DNA from: Pseudobutyrivibrio xylanivorans
GTDB lineage: Bacteria > Bacillota > Clostridia > Lachnospirales > Lachnospiraceae
Assembly (NCBI RefSeq): GCF_008935055.1
Contig: NZ_CP043028.1
Coordinates: 199,501-263,500, forward strand
Length of the DNA: 64,000 nucleotides
Direction of reading: 5' to 3'
Of the stretch, positions 16,454-24,381 are shown piece after piece. The first letter of the stretch is position 1. Each line of letters opens with the position of its first letter. The position numbers and the translations under genes are program-made. The notes under the pieces are model-generated. The model ran no database searches. It was not told the DNA's origin and saw only the letters and a program-made list of their open reading frames with translations.

Positions 16454-16516
16454 CGCACGCTCGCAATGAGCACAAGATCCTTAGTCTTGCTCGTCTGCCA
16501 GTTCCGACACTTCCGC
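16432..16516 (-). tRNA. tRNA-Leu (anticodon AAG)
   Basis: The 85-nt sequence folds as a class II tRNA. The acceptor is GCGGAAG/CTTCCGC, the anticodon stem CAAGA/TCTTG and the loop CTAAGGA, giving anticodon AAG with G37. A long variable arm (TGCTCATTGCGAGCG) and T-arm CGGGTTCAAGTCCCG follow. CCA is not encoded. It is identical to the tRNA at 21040 on the other strand. It is the integration target of both islands. Confidence 0.96.
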
Positions 16517-16558
16517 AAGAACTCTTTTGAAGTTCGCTTTGTCTTAACGACAAGACAT

Positions 16559-16587
16559 AATATATCAGAGAAAACAGCATGCGTCAA
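16559..16587 (-). promoter_or_regulatory. Promoter of tRNA-Leu copy 1
   Basis: On the minus strand TTGACG and TATATT are separated by 17 bp. The short TCTTGTCGTTAAGACA palindrome between promoter and tRNA is also present before the second tRNA-Leu. Confidence 0.8.
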
Positions 16588-16690
16588 CGTTTTTTGCACA
16601 ATTAAACTGTCGAACTTTAAAGCTGCAAATCAGATAATTCTGACTACTAGCTCAACATGCTTTAGAACGCTCCAAAACTCATTAAAACCA

Positions 16691-17599
16691 CTACTCTACA
16701 ATGGCATTATAAAGCAAATACTGATGCCATGGTTCATAGCAGGAACCCTTCAGATGAACTCCATCTCCAGACAAATCTGCACGTAAATTTCCTTCTTCAT
16801 CATCAACTGCATCATTTACATTTAAAAAGAAAATATGCTTGCCATCAGCATAAGGCACAACCGCCATATTGCGCACATTTATACTTCCATTATTAAAGAT
16901 TGGATCACCATCACTCTTCTCTTTAGTTACATGCATAATGCTGTTGATATAAATCAGAGCATCTGGGTTGATTTCCAAAATCCTGTCAATCACCTGCTTA
17001 TAGGCCTCGGCATAGCTTTCATTAGTACCTCTTCCAAGCTCATTAATACCAACCATCATGTATACTTTTGAAAAAGTAACTCCCTGAAGAGCTTCAAAAA
17101 CAGTAATTTTTCTGCCATCCTCAGTTTCAACCCACTCCTTGTCCCTAATGTCATAAATTGACAGGGACTTTTTTGCAAAAAATGTGCTTCGGGAATCCAG
17201 AGCCTCACAGTACATAGACAAGCCTAGAACTCTTGAATCACCTATAAAGACCGCGTCATTAAAATAATCGTCATCTACCATAGTAAATGTCTTAGGCTCC
17301 GCCACTGTCTCGTCGGGAGTATTTTCATTCTGAGTTTCCGAATTACCGGTATCCCCATTCTGAACATTCCCCTGAGAATCATCACCAACTATCGAATCCG
17401 CCCCCTCTGGTGCAACATATTCAGACCATGGATAAATCCCGTCAGCAGCGCCTTTTAATAGTGGAGCAACAACCGGTTCCTGCGTTATGCTGGTGGTATA
17501 GCTTTTGTACTTTGTCTGCAAACAAACAAAGCTGCACACTGACAGTGCCACACCACTTACAACAATAAGAATTAACAATAAATAGTTCTTAATTTTCAT
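16691..17599 (-). CDS. Membrane-anchored SGNH/GDSL-type hydrolase
   Basis: The 302-residue protein has an N-terminal membrane anchor (residues 7-28) and a Gly/Asn/Glu-rich linker. The SGNH domain shows FIGDSRVLGL (catalytic Ser, near 120), MVGINELGRGT (block III) and GDGVHLKGSCYEPW (block V Asp-x-x-His). It probably acts outside the membrane as an esterase or acyltransferase on a cell-surface glycan. It begins 11 bp after the MBOAT gene ends and closes the cluster, as AlgJ/AlgX-like proteins pair with AlgI. Confidence 0.82.
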   Translation of the reverse strand: MKIKNYLLLILIVVSGVALSVCSFVCLQTKYKSYTTSITQEPVVAPLLKGAADGIYPWSEYVAPEGADSIVGDDSQGNVQNGDTGNSETQNENTPDETVAEPKTFTMVDDDYFNDAVFIGDSRVLGLSMYCEALDSRSTFFAKKSLSIYDIRDKEWVETEDGRKITVFEALQGVTFSKVYMMVGINELGRGTNESYAEAYKQVIDRILEINPDALIYINSIMHVTKEKSDGDPIFNNGSINVRNMAVVPYADGKHIFFLNVNDAVDDEEGNLRADLSGDGVHLKGSCYEPWHQYLLYNAIVE

Positions 17600-17610
17600 T
17601 TCACATACCT

Positions 17611-18978
17611 CTAAAATCGCAAGTACATAAATGGATTTCCTGCAGAGTTAGCCAAACTGAAAATCGATACCCAAAACATTGCAAAAATAATTAATGTAAC
17701 AAACACATTGTCCTTGTACTTTCTGAAAAATGACTGGCAAAATGGCATTGCCAAAACCAATCCAATTAATAAGTAAGGCAAATATGGTGGAACAAAATGC
17801 AAAAAATCATCCTCATTTACAGCAATTCCATTATTAATCACAGGGAATAATCTTAGGAAGTAGGTACCAATTTTTCTTATTGAATGAATAGTAAAAATCA
17901 CCCATGTGCATGGAATAACCACTAGTACATTGATTCGTCCAATGATTTTGAACAGTCTCTCATGCTTAGAAAGAATAAACTTTTCCACAACAATAATAAC
18001 AAAAATCACCGCAGCCCAGATTAAGAAATTAACTGTCATGCCATGCCAAATTCCTGTTATTGCCCAAACTACCAACAGATTAAAAATCGTTCTAACAATC
18101 CCCTTTTTGCTGCCTCCAAGAGGAATATAAATATAATCCTTGAACCAGCTACCCAATGTAGCGTGCCAGCGTCTGTAAAAATCAGAAATAGAAGTAGCAC
18201 AATATGGTTGAATAAAGTTCTCGATAAATGGGAATCCTAACATTACACCAACGCCAGCAGCCATCAAAGAATATCCCCAAAAATCGAAATATAAATTCAT
18301 GGAGTATGTATAGGCGCCAATCCAAGCCATCGGTGTAGAAATACTCTCATAACCGATAGTCTTTAACTCTGCCCAAAGAGCCGAAATATGGTCAGCAACT
18401 ATGACCTTCATAAAAAGGCCAATAGCAAAATATCTAAGTCCATCCTCGATGTTTCCAAGGATTTCAAAAAATCTTTCTTTCTTTGAAGTCCCCTCTTCTC
18501 CTTTTATCCAGAACCGATTTGCTGTCACGAAATCATAGCGACTAATTGGACCGGAAATAATCTGAGGGAACATTGAAAAATAGACCGCCATGTTAACAAA
18601 GCTGAACTGACAGACTCTCTTTCTATATAAATCTGCTTGAAATGAAATCATCTTGAACACATAAAAGCTTAGGCCCAAGGGCAAAAGAATGCTCTTATCA
18701 AGGCGACCTGCCACCTTAAAGCCAATCAGTAGCCCTGCGTTCAGGATAATTGAAAAAATAAATGCTGATTTCTTTTCTTTAGAAACAAGTTTTCCAAGGA
18801 AGTAGTTAACGAAAGTAAAAAATATAAGAACGCCCAGTAGCAAATAATCATTAAGGGCATAAAAAAGGACACTGGCTAGCAACAAAACCCATGGCTTCGC
18901 TTTAGCCGGGAAGATGTAATATATAATCAAAAACAGGGGCAGTCCCCTAAAAATAAAATTTAAATCTGATAAGGTCAT
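17611..18978 (-). CDS. MBOAT-family O-acyltransferase (AlgI/DltB-like)
   Basis: This polytopic membrane protein moves acyl groups across the membrane to surface polymers. It has the family's LPLGLSFYVFKMISFQADLY, FPQIISGPISRY, WGYSLMAAG, FYRRWHATLGSWFKDYIYIP and the catalytic His in WAITGIWHGMTVNFLIW. ATG 18978 is preferred: it has a GGGAG site and puts a membrane helix at the N-terminus, giving 455 residues. The longer frame to 19038 lacks a site. It lies between an esterase and an SGNH hydrolase. Confidence 0.88.
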   Translation of the reverse strand: MTLSDLNFIFRGLPLFLIIYYIFPAKAKPWVLLLASVLFYALNDYLLLGVLIFFTFVNYFLGKLVSKEKKSAFIFSIILNAGLLIGFKVAGRLDKSILLPLGLSFYVFKMISFQADLYRKRVCQFSFVNMAVYFSMFPQIISGPISRYDFVTANRFWIKGEEGTSKKERFFEILGNIEDGLRYFAIGLFMKVIVADHISALWAELKTIGYESISTPMAWIGAYTYSMNLYFDFWGYSLMAAGVGVMLGFPFIENFIQPYCATSISDFYRRWHATLGSWFKDYIYIPLGGSKKGIVRTIFNLLVVWAITGIWHGMTVNFLIWAAVIFVIIVVEKFILSKHERLFKIIGRINVLVVIPCTWVIFTIHSIRKIGTYFLRLFPVINNGIAVNEDDFLHFVPPYLPYLLIGLVLAMPFCQSFFRKYKDNVFVTLIIFAMFWVSIFSLANSAGNPFMYLRF

Positions 18979-19065
18979 CGGTATTCTCCCACTCAATCTG
19001 TACCGATTTAAGTATACATTATTTAAGCGGCCCATCAAAGACCGCTCAAATAATTATTTTGATGA

Positions 19066-20856
19066 TTATTTCAAGGAATTTTGATATTTATCTATCACTT
19101 TGTACAACTCCTCATTAGGATCATCAATCATTTTTATTTCTGTATCAAGCTGGAGCAACTGATTTTGCCCCTCATCTCTCATTTTCCACTCTGGAAGGTT
19201 GTTCCCGTTTGGATTACCCGTCTTGGCAAAGTTCGCCCAATACTCCTGCATTATCTCTGACAGGGCGAAATCATCCTCTTCATATAATCCCGTGTGACGC
19301 CACAGATTTCCATAAGCATATGGCAACTCACCCGCATGATAATTAGACAAGCTATTATTTGTCTTTGTGAAATAGTACTCGTAGGTTGGCACTCCCTGCG
19401 CAATCAGATAATTGTTCCACAGATAGTGTGAATAGCTAAACCAAATAGCAGAATAGGCAATGTTCGCAGCTCCCTTAGCATCTCCCATTGCATCAACAAT
19501 AAAATGCTGGTCGCGCTGTGGACTATTAGCAGGAACAACCTGCGCCATCTCCCCAGCCTCATCTCCGATAGCCTCCGCCAAAATATCCACATAATTGTCA
19601 GCATCCACCTTAGTGTTCAACATAAATGCGTCAGATTCTTTGGCGTTGAAGCCATTAAGCAAGGCCTTTTCATGGTTATTGCCCTTTTCATAAGTAAGAT
19701 ATGGCTGCTCGATGATTGCATATCCATCAATTGTCATTGCCGATTGATTGGTGTCGGTTCGAAGAAGCTGATTTGCTGGGATATCTCTGAGTTCTGCAGA
19801 GTTTGTTACCCCAAGCTGCTCTCTCACCTTATCCCCCTCTTCAATTGCCAAATCGTATTTACGGAATGTATGAAAAGGTTCTACCGCAAGGATTCCACTT
19901 GATTCAGCAATTGCATAGTTGAACATGCCCTGCGTGAGAGGTGACACACACAATGCATTTACTGAGGATGAACCTGCCGACTCTCCTGCAATTGTAATTT
20001 GATTTGGGTCTCCACCAAACGCCTCTATGTTCTCTCTTACCCAATTGAGAGCTGCAATCTGATCTAAAAGACCATAATTGCCAGTTGTTCCATTTGGCGA
20101 CTCGTCCTTTAAATCCTCTGCTGCGTAATAACCGAATACACCAAGCCTATATGCGAAATTAACAAACACCACATCCTTCTTGGCTAAATTCTCGCCGCGG
20201 TATTCGCTATAAGATGATTGCCCCGTTGTAAGGCTACCTCCATGTATATAAAAAATAACCGGCTTCAATTCGGTTGACTCCGATGCAGGTGTCCAGACAT
20301 TCAAATAGAGACAATCCTCACTCATCTGCTCAAGAAATTCATCACCAAATTTAAATTGATAGTCATGCCATCCCAAAATATGTGACAAACTGTCAACCAT
20401 TGGATGAGAATGATTTTGCATAGCCATCGGTCCAAATTCATCACAAGCCCTAACGCCTTCCCAAGCCTCTGCTGGCTGAGGCTCTTTAAAGCGCAAATCA
20501 CCTACAGGTGCAGCCGCATATGGAATTCCCGCATAAACCTTTACCGATTTATCCTCATTGTAAACTCCGGTTAAATCTCCTTGAGCGACATGAACCACCT
20601 CTGTTACCTGGGGGTTTTCATAATCCACAGCAGGAAGTGTTTTAAATGGAGGTGCCGATAAAAGATAATTCGCTATAAGGCCTCCACAAAAAACAGCCCA
20701 TATCATAATAGCGTTTAATTTAAGCTTGAATCTGCAGATAAAAGCCAGCACTATGGCAAGACCCGCAATTACCCAACCAAAAATTACATTTTTGGATAAT
20801 TCAAGCAAGACAAAGTACAATATTGAAATGATAATTATACCTATTGAAAATAACAT
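19066..20856 (-). CDS. Membrane-anchored carboxylesterase type B
   Basis: The 596-residue alpha/beta hydrolase has two or three N-terminal membrane segments (residues 1-68), unusual for the family. Its hydrolase domain shows GIPYAAAPVGDLRF, EDCLYLNVWTP, the oxyanion loop YIHGGSL, GESAGSSSVN (catalytic Ser) and HAGELPYAYGNL (catalytic His). It resembles para-nitrobenzyl esterases. The extracellular domain beside an MBOAT and an SGNH hydrolase suggests addition and removal of acyl groups on a surface glycan; this is inferred from context. Confidence 0.85.
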   Translation of the reverse strand: MLFSIGIIIISILYFVLLELSKNVIFGWVIAGLAIVLAFICRFKLKLNAIMIWAVFCGGLIANYLLSAPPFKTLPAVDYENPQVTEVVHVAQGDLTGVYNEDKSVKVYAGIPYAAAPVGDLRFKEPQPAEAWEGVRACDEFGPMAMQNHSHPMVDSLSHILGWHDYQFKFGDEFLEQMSEDCLYLNVWTPASESTELKPVIFYIHGGSLTTGQSSYSEYRGENLAKKDVVFVNFAYRLGVFGYYAAEDLKDESPNGTTGNYGLLDQIAALNWVRENIEAFGGDPNQITIAGESAGSSSVNALCVSPLTQGMFNYAIAESSGILAVEPFHTFRKYDLAIEEGDKVREQLGVTNSAELRDIPANQLLRTDTNQSAMTIDGYAIIEQPYLTYEKGNNHEKALLNGFNAKESDAFMLNTKVDADNYVDILAEAIGDEAGEMAQVVPANSPQRDQHFIVDAMGDAKGAANIAYSAIWFSYSHYLWNNYLIAQGVPTYEYYFTKTNNSLSNYHAGELPYAYGNLWRHTGLYEEDDFALSEIMQEYWANFAKTGNPNGNNLPEWKMRDEGQNQLLQLDTEIKMIDDPNEELYKVIDKYQNSLK

Positions 20857-20990
20857 AAAATACCTCTGTTAAGTCCGTATTGATTTATTACAATTCGATT
20901 GTTCGCAATCTATTTTTAAGCATAATATCACATAAAAATCGATTTGAAAACATTTTACTCAAAAAATATGAAAAAAATGTAATTTTAGTG

Positions 20991-21019
20991 TTGACTCCTG
21001 GTGAAGTCTTTGATATTAT
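20991..21019 (+). promoter_or_regulatory. Promoter of tRNA-Leu copy 2
   Basis: TTGACT and TATTAT are separated by 17 bp, 20 bp upstream of the tRNA. Confidence 0.85.
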
Positions 21020-21039
21020 ACTTCTTGTCGTTAAGACAC

Positions 21040-21124
21040 GCGGAAGTGTCGGAACTGGCAGACGAGCAAGACTAAGGATCTTGTGCTCATTGCGAGCGTG
21101 CGGGTTCAAGTCCCGCCTTCCGCA
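21040..21124 (+). tRNA. tRNA-Leu (anticodon AAG), second copy
   Basis: Identical base for base to 16432-16516 but on the opposite strand, 4.5 kb away. The att region is intact and no element is inserted at its 3' end within the window. Its own terminator follows 13 bp downstream. Confidence 0.96.
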
Positions 21125-21136
21125 GCTTTTAAAAGA

Positions 21137-21166
21137 GAGTAACCAAGTAATTGGTTGCTCTTTTTT
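21137..21166 (+). terminator. Terminator of tRNA-Leu copy 2
   Basis: GAGTAACCAA pairs with TTGGTTGCTC (one G-T wobble) and is followed by TTTTTT. Confidence 0.85.
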
Positions 21167-21354
21167 GTTATATAAAAATCAGTATTTCTACAACCCTGTG
21201 ATGGACATAAAAAAGTCACAAATCAGTACCACTCTCTTCATACTTTAGACATACAAGATAAGTTATACTACTAATTACACACCACCTTGTTGGTGATTCG
21301 TTTAGGGGGATTAATGTTTACTTTATTGTGTGGCATAAGCAGGAGGTAAATGCT

Positions 21355-21504
21355 ATGAATGAAGAAAACATTAAGAGAATGGAATCAAGACTTGCACAGG
21401 CTTACAAGGAAGGACATTACGGAAAAGATTTAGAGAGAATGTTAGAAACAAAACCTAGTTTGCTACAAAGCATCGGCGAGACTTTACATTCAATATTTTC
21501 ATGA
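21355..21504 (+). CDS. Small protein of 49 residues
   Basis: ATG 21355 follows an AGGAGG site. The frame encodes MNEENIKRMESRLAQAYKEG, continuing through HYGKDLERML to TLHSIFS, an amphipathic helical peptide with no membrane segment. It sits alone on the plus strand between a tRNA and a leftward operon and is followed by a strong terminator, so it looks like a real transcription unit. No family was recognised. Confidence 0.6.
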   Translation: MNEENIKRMESRLAQAYKEGHYGKDLERMLETKPSLLQSIGETLHSIFS

Positions 21505-21515
21505 TTAAAGCAATG

Positions 21516-21548
21516 GGCCATCCCAGTTTGGGATGGCCTTGATTTTTT
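21516..21548 (+). terminator. Terminator after the small protein gene
   Basis: GGCCATCCC and GGGATGGCC pair around a 5-nt loop, followed by TTGATTTTTT. It also lies right behind the stop of the convergent alpha-galactosidase gene. Confidence 0.8.
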
Positions 21549-22833
21549 AATATATGTATAATTTTACTCCATGAGCAGGAACTTCTATCCCGCTGCCAAC
21601 CGAAAGTGAAACATCTGTATCTGTCCAGATATCAGTTGCTGTGACTGTCTCTTCATTTGGAAGAACAGCCTGCTCCACAAGCACCTTACTACTATCTTCC
21701 GAAAGATTAAAGAACGCAGCTGCTCTCCTACCAAACCTTTCATTCTTTGAAATCCAAATGGCCTGATTATCATCTCGCATTATCTGCTGTGCCTTCCAGC
21801 CATCCTCCAACAATTGAAGAAGATTTTTATTTGTAAGAAGCTTAAGATTATCCTCCGTCATCAGAGTTAACTCTCCACCAATCATAAGTGGCGAACGGAA
21901 AATGCACCAGAGGGTCATCATGGTCTTCAATTCATCCTGAGTGAATCTGCTGTCACGACTTTCTTTGAAACCTGCACCAACCTTTCCTATAGGAAGCATA
22001 TCACAGTCTGGGAAACAGCCTGCTCTAACGTGATCCTGCCACTGTTCGCAGCGGAAGAACATATTCTTAAGAAGCTCCCACTTATCCCAGAAATCATCAG
22101 TTATACGCCACATATTAGCATATTTCTGATAATGAAATGCCTTGTCAATATGTGCAGGTCCTGGTGAAAGACTAAGCACAATCTCCCTGCCTGATTTCTT
22201 AATTGCATCATGAAGCATTCTGGTTTCATGCCAGCCACTGAAGTCCTCAGGCTTGTACATCCAGGAATCGCAGATATCATCACACTTGATAAAATCCACA
22301 CCCCACTCAGCATACAGCTTCACAATGGAATCATAGTAAGCCTGTCCAACATCATTGTCCAAACAGCCATACATATCCGGATTCCAACCACAAATACTTG
22401 ATGGATTTGCAGCATCAGCCGCCGAATAATCTGTACCCAAAATTGGCAAATGGCGCTCTGCAGCTGCACGAGGAATACCACGCATGATGTGTATTCCAAA
22501 CTTTAATCCAAGCTCATGACAATAATCTGCCAAAGGCTTGAAGCCTGCCCCACCTACGCTTGACGGGAAGCGTGATGGACTTGGAATAAAGCGTCCATAT
22601 TCATCAATCTCATCATCTCCAAAAGGAATATATTGAAACTGCTCACGTCTTGTGCCTGCATCATTTGAATACCATTCAATATCAACGACTATATACTGCC
22701 AACCGTACTGCTTTAGATTAGCAGCCATAAAATCTGCATTCTTCTTTACCTGATCCTCAGTGACAGTGGTATCGTAATAATCGTAGCTGTTCCACCCCAT
22801 TGGTGGTGTAATCGCAAAAGAATTCTTGTCCAT
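21547..22833 (-). CDS. GH27 alpha-galactosidase (or related alpha-N-acetylgalactosaminidase)
   Basis: The 428-residue protein has the GH27 N-terminus PPMGWNSYDYY, a WQYIVVDIEWY strand, the nucleophile Asp in DFIKCDDICDSW and an acid/base candidate in WRITDDFWDKW. It has no signal peptide, so it is probably cytoplasmic and releases galactose from imported oligosaccharides. GGGGGG precedes ATG 22833. It is the last gene of the leftward operon, 16 bp after dtd. Confidence 0.9.
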   Translation of the reverse strand: MDKNSFAITPPMGWNSYDYYDTTVTEDQVKKNADFMAANLKQYGWQYIVVDIEWYSNDAGTRREQFQYIPFGDDEIDEYGRFIPSPSRFPSSVGGAGFKPLADYCHELGLKFGIHIMRGIPRAAAERHLPILGTDYSAADAANPSSICGWNPDMYGCLDNDVGQAYYDSIVKLYAEWGVDFIKCDDICDSWMYKPEDFSGWHETRMLHDAIKKSGREIVLSLSPGPAHIDKAFHYQKYANMWRITDDFWDKWELLKNMFFRCEQWQDHVRAGCFPDCDMLPIGKVGAGFKESRDSRFTQDELKTMMTLWCIFRSPLMIGGELTLMTEDNLKLLTNKNLLQLLEDGWKAQQIMRDDNQAIWISKNERFGRRAAAFFNLSEDSSKVLVEQAVLPNEETVTATDIWTDTDVSLSVGSGIEVPAHGVKLYIY

Positions 22834-22849
22834 AATCCCCCCTCATTAG

Positions 22850-23299
22850 CTAGCAAATATCGTTTGAATCAAGAATTATTGTAAACGGCCCATCATTTTG
22901 AAGAGAGACCTTCATGTCTGCACCGAATTCTCCAGTCTCCACATGGAAGCCCTCCTGTCGGCACTTTGAAATAATGTACTCGTACATTTCATTCGCCATA
23001 TCAGGGGCGCCTGCATCAATAAAGGATGGGCGATACCCCTTCTTGCAGTTGGCATATAGTGTGAACTGAGAAATGAGAAGCAATGAGCCACCCACATCTG
23101 TTAGTGAAAGATTGATTTTGTCATTCTCATCATCAAAAATTCTAAGTCCCAACAGCTTCTTTACCATCTTGTCTGCGATCTCTTTGGTATCATCACCAGA
23201 AACCCCAATAAGTACAAGAAAGCCCTTTTCAATCTGGCCAATTGTCTTGCCATCTACCGCAACTGATGCTTCATTTACTCTTTGAATTACAAACTTCAT
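22850..23299 (-). CDS. dtd: D-aminoacyl-tRNA deacylase
   Basis: At 149 residues it is the normal family length. It carries [17 protein letters not shown] at the start, the conserved [20 protein letters not shown] and the C-terminal [11 protein letters not shown] (Gly-Pro motif). Dtd removes D-amino acids wrongly attached to tRNA. Its position inside a dlt-like operon with an amino-acid racemase makes sense, because such a pathway raises the D-amino acid pool. It starts 11 bp after the DltD-like gene with an AGGAGA site. Confidence 0.95.
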   Translation of the reverse strand: MKFVIQRVNEASVAVDGKTIGQIEKGFLVLIGVSGDDTKEIADKMVKKLLGLRIFDDENDKINLSLTDVGGSLLLISQFTLYANCKKGYRPSFIDAGAPDMANEMYEYIISKCRQEGFHVETGEFGADMKVSLQNDGPFTIILDSNDIC

Positions 23300-23310
23300 A
23301 ATGAATTCTC

Positions 23311-24369
23311 CTATTTTTCATCTGGTTCATGAACCGAACCATAAAGCTCCAAGTTTCTGTTTTGTCGCTCAATCTCCGAATTGTATCTTTCTATAACACC
23401 TGCCCAATAATTTTCAAGCTTCTGCTCTCCTCTTCGGTCTGGCACCATATACTCTTCTACCAATAGCTTTCCAAAGAAATTCGACATCTTTTCTGCACCT
23501 GCAAGATTCAGATGCAAGCCGCCATCATAGGTGTCTGTTTGCCAATCAATTCCCATCTCATCCTGATACTCCAGGAAATTGATGTATGAAAGATTATTTG
23601 ATGAGGCAAAATCTGCTATCTGCTCATCCCACTGTGGATACCAATATGGATACAGGGTTGGCGCCTTAACCAAAATAAGCTGCACATCGTTGTCCTTACA
23701 AAGCTTTGTAAGCTTGTTTAAATACGTATATGCGTTATCTCCAAACTGATAATCCGCCAGTGGCTTTCCCTCCGGAACATCCTCAGCTGGTTTCACATCC
23801 ACTCGCATATAGTAACCATTGAATGAAACCTTATCTCTATGGAAAAGATATTTGAAATCATCAGAGTTCAAATCACTCCAGCGGCTGTGATAACGCAATA
23901 ATGGAAATACATAATCCACAAAACGCTCTTCCTCTGTCATTGATGCCTTGATATTGTTCACCTTGCTTGATGACCAACGCATACCGTCGATTGACATACG
24001 ATTGTAAGCTTCATTTTGTGGCTCATTATATTTCATGGAAAGCACATTGAAAACAATGATATCTGGATGCTCTCTTTTGATTGTCTCCTCTGCGAGATAA
24101 TAAGACTGCCATATGAGCTGTTGCGCGCTTCCACGTATATACGAATTGATTCCGTAATTCTCCCACAAATATACTGGTGAAATATTTTCATAAAGCTCAC
24201 AGTCACCAATGAAAACTACATTGTGATCAGTCGGGTCATCATAGTATTCGCCAATCATTGCACCTTCTAAGATACCAGACATATACTTTGGCTCCAGCAA
24301 CTTGGTTGCAAGGAAAAGGCCGGAGAAGGCAATGCATAATATTAAAAATGTTGAAATAATCTTTTTCAT
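23311..24369 (-). CDS. DltD-like SGNH-type membrane-anchored protein
   Basis: The 352-residue protein has an N-terminal membrane anchor (residues 4-24). Its SGNH-like domain shows [13 protein letters not shown] and closes with [16 protein letters not shown] (D-x-x-H-like). The usual Ser of the GDS motif is Cys here (GDCE), which may alter or replace the nucleophile. DltD works outside the membrane with DltB to transfer D-alanine to teichoic acid. It follows the MBOAT gene by 12 bp with a GGAGG site. Confidence 0.75.
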   Translation of the reverse strand: MKKIISTFLILCIAFSGLFLATKLLEPKYMSGILEGAMIGEYYDDPTDHNVVFIGDCELYENISPVYLWENYGINSYIRGSAQQLIWQSYYLAEETIKREHPDIIVFNVLSMKYNEPQNEAYNRMSIDGMRWSSSKVNNIKASMTEEERFVDYVFPLLRYHSRWSDLNSDDFKYLFHRDKVSFNGYYMRVDVKPAEDVPEGKPLADYQFGDNAYTYLNKLTKLCKDNDVQLILVKAPTLYPYWYPQWDEQIADFASSNNLSYINFLEYQDEMGIDWQTDTYDGGLHLNLAGAEKMSNFFGKLLVEEYMVPDRRGEQKLENYWAGVIERYNSEIERQNRNLELYGSVHEPDEK

Positions 24370-24381
24370 TGAATCCTCCGT

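Noticed and set aside
16389..16599. Two overlapping leftward ORFs of 63-65 codons
   Set aside because: They lie over the tRNA-Leu gene and its terminator and are produced by that sequence.
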